Assembly (NCBI RefSeq): GCF_005938385.1 | Contig: NZ_VCRA01000014.1 | Coordinates: forward strand, 124,001-188,000 | Source: Paenibacillus mesophilus | GTDB lineage: Bacteria; Bacillota; Bacilli; Paenibacillales; NBRC-103111 | DNA length: 64,000 nt | Direction: 5' to 3' | Shown here: positions 53,358-61,950 of the stretch, piece after piece | Layout: the number at the start of each line of letters is the position of its first letter | How positions within the stretch are numbered: the stretch's first letter is position 1 | Program-made: the position numbers and the translations under genes | The notes under the pieces: model-generated | What the model saw: the letters and a program-made list of their open reading frames with translations, nothing else | Databases searched by the model: none | What the model was told of the DNA's origin: nothing

Positions 53358-54829
53358 CCGGAAATGCCCGCCGGTTATATGCCCGTCTTGTTGCCGTCTA
53401 TACGACCGTATCCTTTGTTGCGGCTTCCGCCATGGTGCTGTCCAACTGGTATGTCAGCGGATATTCGGCCGACCGGATCATCGGCAGCGGAATCTTTATC
53501 TTCGTCGCATTCTTCCTATGGATATTGCTGGCATCGGGATATACGAGAAACCGGTTGAAAGCGGTTGAAAAAGAGGTGAATGGGGGAGCCGACTCGCCAC
53601 TCCTGCGATCGAATAGGCTTCCGCTATGGACCCATTTGATTAAACTGCCCGAAAACATATTTTGGCTGTTTCTGGCCGTTGGAACGATGTTTGCGCAAGT
53701 ACGGCAAATTTATGTGCTAGTTGCTGTAGATGACCCGTCCCGGTGGCTGCATTACATCAAAAGCACTTTATTTAACGTTACCGCGATATCGGGTGTGGCC
53801 TTTGTATATTACGGCATATTACGAAGTATGCTGAGGAGCAGTCTGCCCGTTCTATCCGGTGAAGAGGCCCGTAGCTTGCGCTTTACGTCACTTTTGCGGC
53901 CGCTTACTATAGCGTTCGTCTGCGCCGTAATTTTTCCCCTGCTGCGGATCGTTTGGAACGCGGCGGAGGATCAATTGAACGGAAGGACCTTCTCGGATGT
54001 ATCACTCGTATCGATTGCGGTAATCGCCGGAGCGATTTCTTTCGTCGCATACGCCATCTTGAGCTTCAGCTTCCTGCGCGAGCTGCGCGATATGATAGCG
54101 AAGCTGCGCCAAGCGGTTGCGGCGAAGCCCGGCGGGATGCAGGAGCCGATTCCGATCGTGTCCCGGTACGAATCCGGCCGCCTGGCTGCGGTCAATAACG
54201 AGCTGCAATATCGGAAAGTATCGGAGTATGACCGGCTGGAGAAAGAGAGACGGCTCGCCGCGGGCGTACAGCGGCTCATTATGCGCAGAGGCGAAGTTGT
54301 TCTGGGCCGATGGCGCATGAGGGGAGAGCTTCGCGAGGGAGAAGAAATCGGCGGCCATTTTTACGATTTGGTGCAGATCGGTCATGGACGGCTCGTTTTT
54401 GCCGTAGGCATGGTGTCCGGAGACGGAATGCCTGCCGCCCTGGTGTTATCGGCATTTGTCGGTATGCTTCGTTCCGAGGCGCGGGACGGCTCGATTGCGG
54501 ATATTGCCGTCAGGTTAAATGCGAACTTGTGGAGAACGCTTCGGGGCAAGCATACGATTTCCGTTATTATGGGCATTCTGGATCACGATGACGGCCATAT
54601 CGAAATGCTGGGAACCGATACGTGGGGCTTAACGGATGGTGCTCGGCCGTCAGGGACGTCCGGCGGAGGGGGTGCTTCGGCGCTCGGCCTTACCGCATCC
54701 GCCGTCTTTCGGACGGAGCGTCTCGTGGCGGAGCCCGGACGGAACATCCGCTTAGCCGTCGATCATTCGGGCGAAGGGGCAACGCTTTGGCTGAGTCTGG
54801 ATTGCAACGAAAGGGAGGGCGCCATGTGA
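53354..54829 (+). CDS. Membrane protein with degenerate SpoIIE/PP2C domain
   Basis: 491 residues. Membrane segments in the first 240 residues, a linker, then a SpoIIE-type PP2C domain (about 300-480). The domain lacks metal-binding aspartates: the canonical GGD is GGH (H335), GDVSGKG is GMVSGDG (M353), and the C-terminal YTDGI motif is missing. It should therefore not be an active phosphatase, but keeps the fold. The next gene is its intact paralogue with the same layout, suggesting a regulatory pseudo-enzyme. TTG start overlapping the previous stop codon; GAGGTGAAC upstream. Confidence 0.82.
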   Translation: MTGNARRLYARLVAVYTTVSFVAASAMVLSNWYVSGYSADRIIGSGIFIFVAFFLWILLASGYTRNRLKAVEKEVNGGADSPLLRSNRLPLWTHLIKLPENIFWLFLAVGTMFAQVRQIYVLVAVDDPSRWLHYIKSTLFNVTAISGVAFVYYGILRSMLRSSLPVLSGEEARSLRFTSLLRPLTIAFVCAVIFPLLRIVWNAAEDQLNGRTFSDVSLVSIAVIAGAISFVAYAILSFSFLRELRDMIAKLRQAVAAKPGGMQEPIPIVSRYESGRLAAVNNELQYRKVSEYDRLEKERRLAAGVQRLIMRRGEVVLGRWRMRGELREGEEIGGHFYDLVQIGHGRLVFAVGMVSGDGMPAALVLSAFVGMLRSEARDGSIADIAVRLNANLWRTLRGKHTISVIMGILDHDDGHIEMLGTDTWGLTDGARPSGTSGGGGASALGLTASAVFRTERLVAEPGRNIRLAVDHSGEGATLWLSLDCNEREGAM

Positions 54830-56445
54830 TTCAGCATTCTTTGGCAGGCCTCTATTGGCGATTGTTCGGAGTATTCGTGACGGCGCTGCTCGTCTCCTGC
54901 GGATTTCTTACTTATAACAATATAGTCATCCTCCGGATATCCTTGTCCAAACTTCTGGCATTCAATATTCCAGTTATCGTGTCGACCTCTATCCTATTTG
55001 CTCTGATCTTGACCGCCGTCACCCGTTGGCGTCTCAAGCCGGTATGGCGCGAATTGGAGGGCGGCGGCGAATCGGGGACCAAGGAGTCGGCGACGCTGCG
55101 ATTGTGGGGGTTGCCGAGCGAATTGTTCTGGTGGATGATGGCGTTGACCGCGTTTGGCTGTGCCTTCTACCATGCGGACGCGTTGTATGACTCGATACTT
55201 GGGGTCAATGGGTATGGGAGCCGAACGCTGATTCTTATTTTGCAAAATATAATGGCCGAAATGATGACGGGGCTTACATCGGCGATCTTGTTTTTCGTTC
55301 TGCTGAGAAGGGTTGCGAAGCGGTATTTGATCATGCTTCATCCGTCCCGGCTTCCGGCGAAGGCGCACGGTTCCTTTTGGCATCCATTGATATGGACCTA
55401 TACGAGCTGCTCTATTCTTGTCGTATTTTCCGTGCTCCGTTTGCTTCTCCAAGGAAGCGCGGCCGAGATCCGGTTCGGCTGGCTTGCCGCCACATTCGCT
55501 ATTTATTTTATGTTTTCCTTTGCGGTATACCGGCTTCTGACGAAGCAGTTCACCGATGAATTGCGCGAGCTGACGGAAGGCATCCGCGTTTTGCTGCAAG
55601 GAAACCGGGCGCGGCTTCACGAAACGGTGCCGGTGCTGTCCGATGACGAGGTCGGGCAGCTTTCGGCAGCTTTCAATGAACTGCAGACGATCGTCGCGGC
55701 GAAATACGAAGCCGTAGACAGAGAACTGGCGCTCGCTTCGGAAATGCAGCGCCAGCTGCTCCCCGGAACATCGGCCCGTGCGGCTGCATACACGGTCGTG
55801 TCCCGCTTCAAGCCGGCCAAAGAAGTCGGGGGCGATCTATACGATATCGTCTCGCTCGATGATTCGCGGACCGCGGTGCTCGTAGGAGACGTTTCCGGGA
55901 AAGGGATGCCGGCCGCCCTTCTCATGTCGGCCGCTCTTGCCTTATTTCGATCGGAGATCCGGGCCGGCGGTACGGCCGCGGAGATCATAACCCGATTAAA
56001 CCGCAGCTTGTCGGATATGCTTCACGGAGATATGTACGTAACGCTCGGGCTGGCCTTGTTCGATGCGTCCGACTCGACAGTCCGTTATGCCAGCGCGGGG
56101 CATGTTGCCCCTTATCTGATCCGGGCGGAAGACGTGCTGCAAATTCCGGTCTGTTCGCTTCCGGCCGGAATCGATGCCGATGAAACGTTCGAGGATACGG
56201 TCCTTCCGTTTCTCCCGGGCGACCGGCTCGTGCTGTATACGGATGGAATCGTTGAATTAACGGATGAAGCGGGGGATATGATCGGTTTCGACCGGTTCGA
56301 GAAGCTGTTGACGGACATGGACCGAGATGTCCCCGTCGAAGCCCAACTGGAATGGCTGACCCGGCTTCTGCCGGAGGAAGGCTCTCCGGATGAGGACGAC
56401 CGCACGCTGCTGATCATTGCGATGGATTCGGGCGGCGCCATTTGA
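54826..56445 (+). CDS. Membrane SpoIIE-type PP2C phosphatase (RsbU-like)
   Basis: 539 residues from the GTG at 54826, overlapping the previous stop by 4 bp (AAGGGAGGG upstream). Membrane segments in the first 235 residues, a HAMP-like linker (about 235-290), a short coiled coil, then an intact PP2C/SpoIIE domain (about 320-530) with metal aspartates D337 (GGDLYD), D355 (GDVSGKG), D473 (YTDGIVE) and the terminal DEDDRT. It should dephosphorylate the STAS protein of the operon in response to a membrane or periplasmic signal. A longer upstream reading frame lies wholly over the previous gene and is rejected. Confidence 0.9.
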   Translation: MIQHSLAGLYWRLFGVFVTALLVSCGFLTYNNIVILRISLSKLLAFNIPVIVSTSILFALILTAVTRWRLKPVWRELEGGGESGTKESATLRLWGLPSELFWWMMALTAFGCAFYHADALYDSILGVNGYGSRTLILILQNIMAEMMTGLTSAILFFVLLRRVAKRYLIMLHPSRLPAKAHGSFWHPLIWTYTSCSILVVFSVLRLLLQGSAAEIRFGWLAATFAIYFMFSFAVYRLLTKQFTDELRELTEGIRVLLQGNRARLHETVPVLSDDEVGQLSAAFNELQTIVAAKYEAVDRELALASEMQRQLLPGTSARAAAYTVVSRFKPAKEVGGDLYDIVSLDDSRTAVLVGDVSGKGMPAALLMSAALALFRSEIRAGGTAAEIITRLNRSLSDMLHGDMYVTLGLALFDASDSTVRYASAGHVAPYLIRAEDVLQIPVCSLPAGIDADETFEDTVLPFLPGDRLVLYTDGIVELTDEAGDMIGFDRFEKLLTDMDRDVPVEAQLEWLTRLLPEEGSPDEDDRTLLIIAMDSGGAI

Positions 56446-56541
56446 ACCGTGTAAGGGAATTGTAAGAAGTTTGAAGTACAATCCTGGATATGGAGGGAAT
56501 AGGAGTGAGGCGTTCGGTACGGGATGAAAGAAGGTGTAAAG

Positions 56542-56988
56542 ATGACGGATGAAGAATGGTTGGTCGGAACCGAGTGGAGCATCCCGAGCGAATTCGGTCA
56601 GGAAAAGCGGATTTCCGCGAACATGGTGCAGCTGTCGGGTACCTCCGGTCTTTTCGGCGACCGTTTGGACGATATGATTACGGCCGTTACCGAGGCTTGT
56701 CTGAACGCGCTGGAGCATGGAAACAAATTGGCGAGCGGTCAACAAGTGCGTGTGAAGGTGAACGTTTCGGTCAACAGAGCGGTGTATCGCATTTATGATG
56801 AAGGGCCGGGATTCGACTATACGCAATGGGATGAAGCGCGCCTGGCGGAGACGGTTGCGGAGAAGAAGCTGCACGAGGACAACCCTCGCGGATGGGGACT
56901 GAAGCTTATTTTATCGCTGGCGGATCGGGTCCGCTTCGGCAACGAAGAGGGAGCTTTTTACACGGAAATCGAATTTATCGACAAATAG
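56542..56988 (+). CDS. RsbW-like anti-sigma factor / serine kinase
   Basis: 148 residues. GHKL ATPase: N-box EACLNALEHGNK, G1 box DEGPGF, G2 region RGWGLKLI. Such kinases phosphorylate a STAS antagonist and bind a sigma factor or other target. ATG at 56542 with AAGGTG 5 bases upstream; an ATG at 56524 lacks a site. It is 96 bp after the phosphatase and 13 bp before the STAS gene. Confidence 0.88.
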   Translation: MTDEEWLVGTEWSIPSEFGQEKRISANMVQLSGTSGLFGDRLDDMITAVTEACLNALEHGNKLASGQQVRVKVNVSVNRAVYRIYDEGPGFDYTQWDEARLAETVAEKKLHEDNPRGWGLKLILSLADRVRFGNEEGAFYTEIEFIDK

Positions 56989-57001
56989 AGGGGCTACCTG
57001 G

Positions 57002-57382
57002 ATGGATACTCAGTTTCAAGTTCGGCTTCGGCCATTCGAACGCGGGGTAATTGTGGATATGACCGGCGATATGACGAAGCAAGCCGAGGAAGCGATGCTC
57101 GGGCAGCGGGCATGGGAAACCGGACTCGGGGCATCCGGACCGTATTTGATTTTGAATTTTACGCACGTTCCCTATGTGAACAGCGCCGGTATTGCCGTGC
57201 TGATCCGTATCGTCAGGGCGGGGATGAAGGGCGGGTTCCGGACATTCGCGTACGGCATTACGCCTCATTTTCAAAAATTGTTCCGGATGGTCGGTTTGAC
57301 CGAATATTTGATGATTTACCCGGACGAATATTCCGTTCTGCAGCGGATCGAAGCCTTGGAGCAGCCCGAAGCAAGCCCGTGA
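57002..57382 (+). CDS. STAS anti-sigma factor antagonist (RsbV-like)
   Basis: 126 residues. STAS fold with the phosphorylatable serine S61 in PYVNSAGIAVLIR. In the unphosphorylated state such proteins capture the anti-sigma kinase and free its target. With phosphatase, kinase and regulator in the same operon it completes a partner switch; no sigma factor gene is adjacent. ATG follows GAGGGG. Confidence 0.88.
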   Translation: MDTQFQVRLRPFERGVIVDMTGDMTKQAEEAMLGQRAWETGLGASGPYLILNFTHVPYVNSAGIAVLIRIVRAGMKGGFRTFAYGITPHFQKLFRMVGLTEYLMIYPDEYSVLQRIEALEQPEASP

Positions 57383-57419
57383 CCGGGGCGGAACGGTTGA
57401 AGAAGATCGGATACGTTTG

Positions 57420-57444
57420 ACCTGCGTACAGCGCAGGTTTTTTT
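57420..57444 (+). terminator. Terminator of the partner-switching operon
   Basis: ACCTGCG pairs with CGCAGGT around a 5-base loop and is followed by seven T residues. Confidence 0.88.
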
Positions 57445-57466
57445 GCGTTAAACCGGTTCATTCTCT

Positions 57467-57895
57467 CTATTCATCGATAAAAGTGCGGTTCAGCTTGCCG
57501 AGCAAAAGGCCGAGCATGCGGCACTCCTCCTCCGACCAGTCCCGGAACAGCTTCGTGAATCGATCTATCCGGGCCCGTCTCGTCTCCAATAACTCCTGCA
57601 AGCCCAACTCCGTTATCTGAAAATGACTGGCTCTCCCATCCGTCGGATCCGGCAAACGCTGGATATATCCCTTCGTCTCCAAAGCGGCCGTTTGTCTGCT
57701 TACCGTCGAGATGTCCAACCGGAATTGCTCGGACAACGCTTTAACGCCTGTCGGGCCGCAGGAGTCTAGTTGATTCAAGAGCAAGTAGGCCGACCGCTCC
57801 AGCGTGCCGAGTTTTTTGTCCAAAGCTGCGGCGGTGGCCCGGCGGATCAAAGTGGCCAATTCCAGATCAATTTCTTCCAGACGCTTCTGTTCCAT
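57467..57895 (-). CDS. MarR family transcriptional repressor
   Basis: 142 residues. Winged helix-turn-helix of the MarR family (about 40-105, with LSEQFRLDISTVSRQTAALETKG... and DPTDGRASH wing). ATG at 57895 is preferred; a TTG at 57907 directly abuts the AAAGGG ribosome binding site. Divergent from an MFS transporter gene and separated by two palindromic operators, so it most likely represses that gene and releases on binding a drug-like ligand. Confidence 0.9.
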   Translation of the reverse strand: MEQKRLEEIDLELATLIRRATAAALDKKLGTLERSAYLLLNQLDSCGPTGVKALSEQFRLDISTVSRQTAALETKGYIQRLPDPTDGRASHFQITELGLQELLETRRARIDRFTKLFRDWSEEECRMLGLLLGKLNRTFIDE

Positions 57896-57986
57896 TTCTA
57901 TTGCCAACCCTTTCTGTAACGCTCCTATGTGCTACTTTACTTGATTCTCCGCTTCAATGGCAACCTGGGCGGGAATCGAAAAAAGT

Positions 57987-58045
57987 TTGACATAGCGAAA
58001 AGAAGTTGTATAATACAATTAAATTATAGTTGTGCGATACAACTA
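57987..58045 (+). promoter_or_regulatory. MFS gene promoter with two MarR-type operators
   Basis: TTGACA (57987-57992) and TATAAT (58009-58014), 16 bp apart. Operator 1, AGTTGTAT-A-ATACAATT (58004-58020), covers the -10. Operator 2, TAGTTGT-GCGAT-ACAACTA (58027-58045), is a perfect 7-bp dyad just downstream. Both share the half-site AGTTGT, as expected for a MarR dimer that blocks transcription. Confidence 0.8.
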
Positions 58046-58155
58046 AATATTGAATACCGGTTTTCCAGCAAGAAAACAATAGGAAAGCGGCAGAATGGGG
58101 GAACGACAGCAACGGTTGCATGTTGTTCAACAATGAATCGGGAGGTAAGGAATTT

Positions 58156-59367
58156 ATGTCATCCGCAACATCATCGTACCAGGAGATACAGAAGCGCTCC
58201 GGCACATTCAGCCAGCCTTTGGCCGTATGGGCGGTAGCTTTTGCCTGTGTCATTTCGTTCATGGGTATCGGACTGGTCGATCCGATCTTGCCGGCAATCG
58301 CCAAAAAAATGGACGCTACGCCGAGCCAAGTATCGCTCTTGTTTACAAGCTACAATCTCGTCACCGGCATCGCCATGCTAATTACCGGGTTCGTGTCCAG
58401 CCGACTGGGGACGAAATGGACATTGATAGGCGGCATCCTGCTCATTATTGTGTTCTCTGCGCTAGCCGGCAATGCGGAGACGATCGGCTCCATCGTCTGG
58501 CTGCGGGGAGGCTGGGGACTCGGCAACTCTTTATTTTTGGCGACGGCCCTTTCCGCCATCGTGGGCTTGTCCACCTCCGGCACGGCCAAGGCGATTATTT
58601 TTTACGAAGCCGCTCTGGGGCTCGGCATCGCGGTAGGTCCGCTTCTCGGGGGCGAGCTTGGCTCGATTTCGTGGCGGGGACCTTTCTTCGGCGTCAGCGT
58701 TCTGATGGGAGTAGCATTTCTGTTCCTGCTCTTTATTATGCCCAATGTAGCCAAACCGAAAAAACCGAGCTCACTCGCTGCCCCTTTCAAGGCGCTTGCT
58801 TATCCCGGTCTGCTGACTTTAGGCGTCGCCGCGTTTCTGTATAACTTCGGCTTCTTTACTTTGATGGCCTATTCGCCTTATGTTATGGAATTGAACGAGC
58901 GAGGCCTCGGCTACGTGTTCTTCGGCTGGGGATTGCTGCTCGCCGTCACTTCCGTTTTTGTGGCGCCCAAGCTGCAGAAGAGACTCGGATCGGTTGCATC
59001 CATCAGTATCGTGCTCACGCTTTTTGCCATAGTTCTGTTGGTGATGGGCGTCGAGGCTTATACACCTGCAACGATCATTACATGCGTTGTCGTATCGGGT
59101 ATTTTCCTTGGCATCAACAACACGCTCATTACGACAGCCGTTATGGAGTCCGCCCCGGTCGAGCGATCGGTCGCTTCAGCGGCATACAGCTTCGTCCGTT
59201 TCATGGGAGGAGCCATCTCGCCTTGGCTTGCAGGCAAGCTGGCCGAATGGTACAGTCCGAGAATCCCTTTCTATTTCGGCGCGGTTATGGTTTTGTTAGG
59301 CGTCGTGTTCGTCTTGGCTCGGCGCAAGCATTTGGCCGGGATCGATGCGGCGGTAGCGCACCATTGA
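58156..59367 (+). CDS. MFS multidrug-type transporter
   Basis: 403 residues with twelve predicted membrane segments and the loop 2-3 motif FVSSRLGTKWTLIGG of MFS drug efflux proteins of the DHA type, plus motif-C-like residues GPLLGGELG near the middle. It should export a toxic compound by proton antiport. ATG at 58156 follows GGAGGTAAGG; a frame start at 58120 lacks a site. Controlled by the divergent MarR gene. Substrate unknown. Confidence 0.9.
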   Translation: MSSATSSYQEIQKRSGTFSQPLAVWAVAFACVISFMGIGLVDPILPAIAKKMDATPSQVSLLFTSYNLVTGIAMLITGFVSSRLGTKWTLIGGILLIIVFSALAGNAETIGSIVWLRGGWGLGNSLFLATALSAIVGLSTSGTAKAIIFYEAALGLGIAVGPLLGGELGSISWRGPFFGVSVLMGVAFLFLLFIMPNVAKPKKPSSLAAPFKALAYPGLLTLGVAAFLYNFGFFTLMAYSPYVMELNERGLGYVFFGWGLLLAVTSVFVAPKLQKRLGSVASISIVLTLFAIVLLVMGVEAYTPATIITCVVVSGIFLGINNTLITTAVMESAPVERSVASAAYSFVRFMGGAISPWLAGKLAEWYSPRIPFYFGAVMVLLGVVFVLARRKHLAGIDAAVAHH

Positions 59368-59387
59368 GTTATGTTGAAGTTTGGAGT

Positions 59388-59427
59388 GCCGCCAGGCCCG
59401 CTTTCACAGGGGTTATGGCGGCTTTTT
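59388..59427 (+). terminator. Terminator of the MFS gene
   Basis: GCCGCCA (59388-59394) pairs with TGGCGGC (59416-59422), followed by TTTTT. Confidence 0.85.
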
Positions 59428-59430
59428 GCC

Positions 59431-59455
59431 ATCTGTGGTAGTAGCACAGATTTTG
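59431..59455 (+). terminator. Second, tandem terminator-like hairpin
   Basis: ATCTGTG (59431-59437) pairs with CACAGAT (59445-59451) and is followed by TTT. It backs up the first terminator. Confidence 0.6.
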
Positions 59456-59990
59456 TCGGTAGCGTTAAATGGAAAACGTACATTTAAAATCGGCGTTTTT
59501 GCCTTTTCGCTTGTTTTTACTGGATAACCTACAGTTATTTAGGCGGGTATCGCCTTTTTGGCTCGAATAGAGCAGGTTTTGATGCATGTTTTCCAGTTAA
59601 GTGACATCCAACCTGCTTCAGACGAAAATTAGCTGTATGATTTCCATTTCGTATCTGCCCCACTGTATGGAATAACCGGACTAAACGCTGAGGAAGTATA
59701 GAAGAAAGCCTCCAGAATCCAGAATATGATATAATTGATCGGTCGTTTCCGTCATGTTTAAATATCAAGTCTATGGAGAGCCGGCGGGACGTCATTTCCG
59801 GTTGGTTTTTTCAATGGCACACAAATAAGAGAGAAAGCCCGATATGAACAATCAGTCTGATCCAAATAAAATCCGCTATGGCATTATACGAAACGGTGGC
59901 TTCCTTGAACAATATGGTTCAAGCGGCCCGGGTCGTCCGAACGCGATTGGCGGCATATTTGAGCGACAAAGGTTGACAAGTTCGTTGCGT

Positions 59991-60022
59991 GGATCCCATA
60001 ATAAATGGGGTCCTTTTTTTTT
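59991..60022 (+). terminator. Orphan terminator
   Basis: GGATCCCAT (59991-59999) pairs with ATGGGGTCC (60005-60013, one U-G), loop AATAA, then nine T residues. No gene ends before it, which suggests a non-coding transcript. Confidence 0.85.
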
Positions 60023-60136
60023 CCACCACGCCGCTGTCCGTTCACAATTTGGACACAAAATTTTAAGCAAATTTTCAGATTCGTTTAAGGTTGGCTTATT
60101 GTTGCGGCAGTATATTGTTGTTGGTTAAACTGGATA

Positions 60137-60152
60137 TTGAGAACGTTTGCAA
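60137..60152. promoter_or_regulatory. cre-like site upstream of the ABC operon
   Basis: TTGAGAACGTTTGCAA matches 12 of the 14 defined positions of the CcpA operator consensus WTGNAARCGNWWWCAW. It lies 86 bp before the ATPase gene, near its expected promoter. Confidence 0.35.
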
Positions 60153-60237
60153 CATGTTGTGATTTAGGAACTGTTACGAAATAACGAATTACGCGACAGA
60201 TCCTTAGGTTGCCGTCACTGATAAGGAGGGAGTCAAG

Positions 60238-61230
60238 GTGCTCGAAGTCAAGCAGGTCAGCAAGCTGTACGAGAATCAGAGAGGGGTCCACAACATCGAC
60301 TTTTCGATGAGCCGCGGCGAAATCGTCGGATTTTTGGGGCCGAACGGTGCCGGCAAGACGACCACCATGCGCATGATCACGGGATATTTGAACCCGACGC
60401 AAGGATCGATTGTCGTTGACGGATTATCGATGGGCGACCATCCCCGCAAAGCCCGCAGAAAAATAGGGTACTTGCCGGAGACGCCGCCGCTTTACCCGGA
60501 AATGACGATCACGTCTTACTTGAAGTTCATCGCCAATCTGCGCGATGTACCTGTTCGCGAGCAGAAAATGCGCATCGGCGAAGTCATCGAGAAGCTCGGC
60601 CTGCAAGGCCGCGAGAAGCAGGTCATCCGCAATTTGTCCAAAGGCTACAAGCAGCGTCTTGGGCTCGCGCAGGCAATTTTGCATAAGCCGGATTTGCTTA
60701 TTATGGACGAGCCGACGTCCGGTCTCGATCCGAAGCAGATTATTGAAATCCGGCAGCTCATTCACGGGTTGGGGGAGAATCATACCGTTTTGCTCAGCAC
60801 GCACATTTTGCCGGAAGTGAATGCGATCTGCAACAGGGTATTGATTATCAACCAAGGACGCATCGTGCTGGATGAACATCCGGATTCGATCGGCGGCTCG
60901 ATGGGCGAATCGTTCCAGGTTCGGTTGGAAGTGAAAGGACCGAAGGAGGACATTATTCGCGAGCTAAGCGGTCTGTCCGACGTCGGCAGCGTGAAGGAGC
61001 TGGAGCGGGATCAGATGGTCGAATCGGAGTCGGTAGTGCTGCAGGTTGTCTCGAATGATCGGAAAGATATCCGCGAAGCGCTATTCTACAGATTGGCCGA
61101 AAGGGGCTATCCAATCCTCGAAATGAAACGGGAAAGCCTCAGTCTGGAAGACATCTTCCTGAAGCTGACGACGAGCGAGAAGACCGTCGCAGAGCAGGAA
61201 GAAGAGCCGGAGGTGGAAGCCCATGCGTAG
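60238..61230 (+). CDS. ABC transporter ATPase (GldA-like)
   Basis: 330 residues. Walker A GPNGAGKTTT, signature LSKGYKQRL, Walker B LLIMDEPTSGLD, and a C-terminal extension of about 100 residues typical of the ABC-2 exporter group. GTG start at 60238 behind AAGGAGGG. First of four overlapping genes (GldA-, GldF-, GldG- and DUF4340-like). In Bacteroidetes the homologues are linked with gliding; in Firmicutes the role is unknown, probably export or cell-envelope work. Confidence 0.88.
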   Translation: MLEVKQVSKLYENQRGVHNIDFSMSRGEIVGFLGPNGAGKTTTMRMITGYLNPTQGSIVVDGLSMGDHPRKARRKIGYLPETPPLYPEMTITSYLKFIANLRDVPVREQKMRIGEVIEKLGLQGREKQVIRNLSKGYKQRLGLAQAILHKPDLLIMDEPTSGLDPKQIIEIRQLIHGLGENHTVLLSTHILPEVNAICNRVLIINQGRIVLDEHPDSIGGSMGESFQVRLEVKGPKEDIIRELSGLSDVGSVKELERDQMVESESVVLQVVSNDRKDIREALFYRLAERGYPILEMKRESLSLEDIFLKLTTSEKTVAEQEEEPEVEAHA

Positions 61231-61939
61231 AGCTCTTGCCATCTGCAGCAAAGAGCTGCAGCTGTATTTTTATTCGCCTACCGCCTATGTGGCGTTCGCG
61301 TTCTACGTATTGCTGTCGAGTATTATGTTTTATTTGAACTTTGTGCTAACGCCCACGAGTATTGTCGATGTCCGGCTTGTCGTAGGCAACACGACGTTCA
61401 TTTACTTGTTCATTATTCCGCTGCTGACGATGCGGCTCGTCTCGGACGAATTTCGCCAAGGAACCGACGAGATGCTGCTTACGTCGCCCGCCAGCATTAC
61501 CGAAATCGTCATGGGTAAATATATGGCCGCGATGACGCTGCAGCTGATGCTTGTCGTGTGCAGCTTGATCTATCCGTGGATTATGTCCGGCTTCGGCGAT
61601 TTGAACCAAACGGTGCTGTGGCTCTCGTACTTGAGCATGTTCCTGCTCGGCGCGGCCATGATGGCGATCGGACTGTTCGCCTCCACGTTATCCAACAACC
61701 AGATGGTGGCGGGTATCGCCTCCTTCGTCATCTTGCTGCTGCTGTGGATTATCGACTGGGCCGGAGAAGGCTTCGGCGGCAAACTGAAGGAATGGGTTAC
61801 CCAGTTTTCGCTTATCCAGCGGCAGACCAATCTGCAGAAAGGCATCCTCCACCTCGGGGACGTCTTGTTCTACGTGATGCTGGCCGCCGTATTCGTAGTA
61901 CTGAGTATCCAAACGCTTGAACGAAAACGCTGGAGATAG
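61223..61939 (+). CDS. ABC-2 type permease (GldF-like)
   Basis: 238 residues, six membrane segments of the ABC-2 permease type with the conserved RLVSDEFRQGTDEMLLTSP stretch after the second segment. It overlaps the ATPase gene by 8 bp, so the two proteins are made together as exporter halves. Confidence 0.88.
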   Translation: MRRALAICSKELQLYFYSPTAYVAFAFYVLLSSIMFYLNFVLTPTSIVDVRLVVGNTTFIYLFIIPLLTMRLVSDEFRQGTDEMLLTSPASITEIVMGKYMAAMTLQLMLVVCSLIYPWIMSGFGDLNQTVLWLSYLSMFLLGAAMMAIGLFASTLSNNQMVAGIASFVILLLLWIIDWAGEGFGGKLKEWVTQFSLIQRQTNLQKGILHLGDVLFYVMLAAVFVVLSIQTLERKRWR

Positions 61940-61950
61940 GAGGAAGAGAC

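Larger units (their letters stand above)
59456..60237. other. Gene-free stretch with hairpins and a possible short transcript
   Basis: No convincing protein gene. Present are: a small hairpin with T-run AGGCG/CGCCT at 59541-59560; an inverted repeat GCAGGTT/AACCTGC (59572-59578 with 59610-59616); an extended -10 TGATATAAT at 59727-59735 without a good -35; and a clear terminator at 59991-60022. A transcript from about 59742 to 60022 would be some 280 bases and could be a small RNA. The 94-codon frame at 59844-60128 runs through that terminator and looks spurious. Confidence 0.45.

Noticed and set aside
54622-54825. Upstream extension of the PP2C phosphatase
   Set aside because: It overlaps the previous gene in another frame; GTG at 54826 has a strong ribosome binding site and a GTGA overlap.
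59844-60128. 94-codon frame as a protein gene
   Set aside because: It reads through a strong terminator with a nine-T run, and the product has no recognisable pattern.
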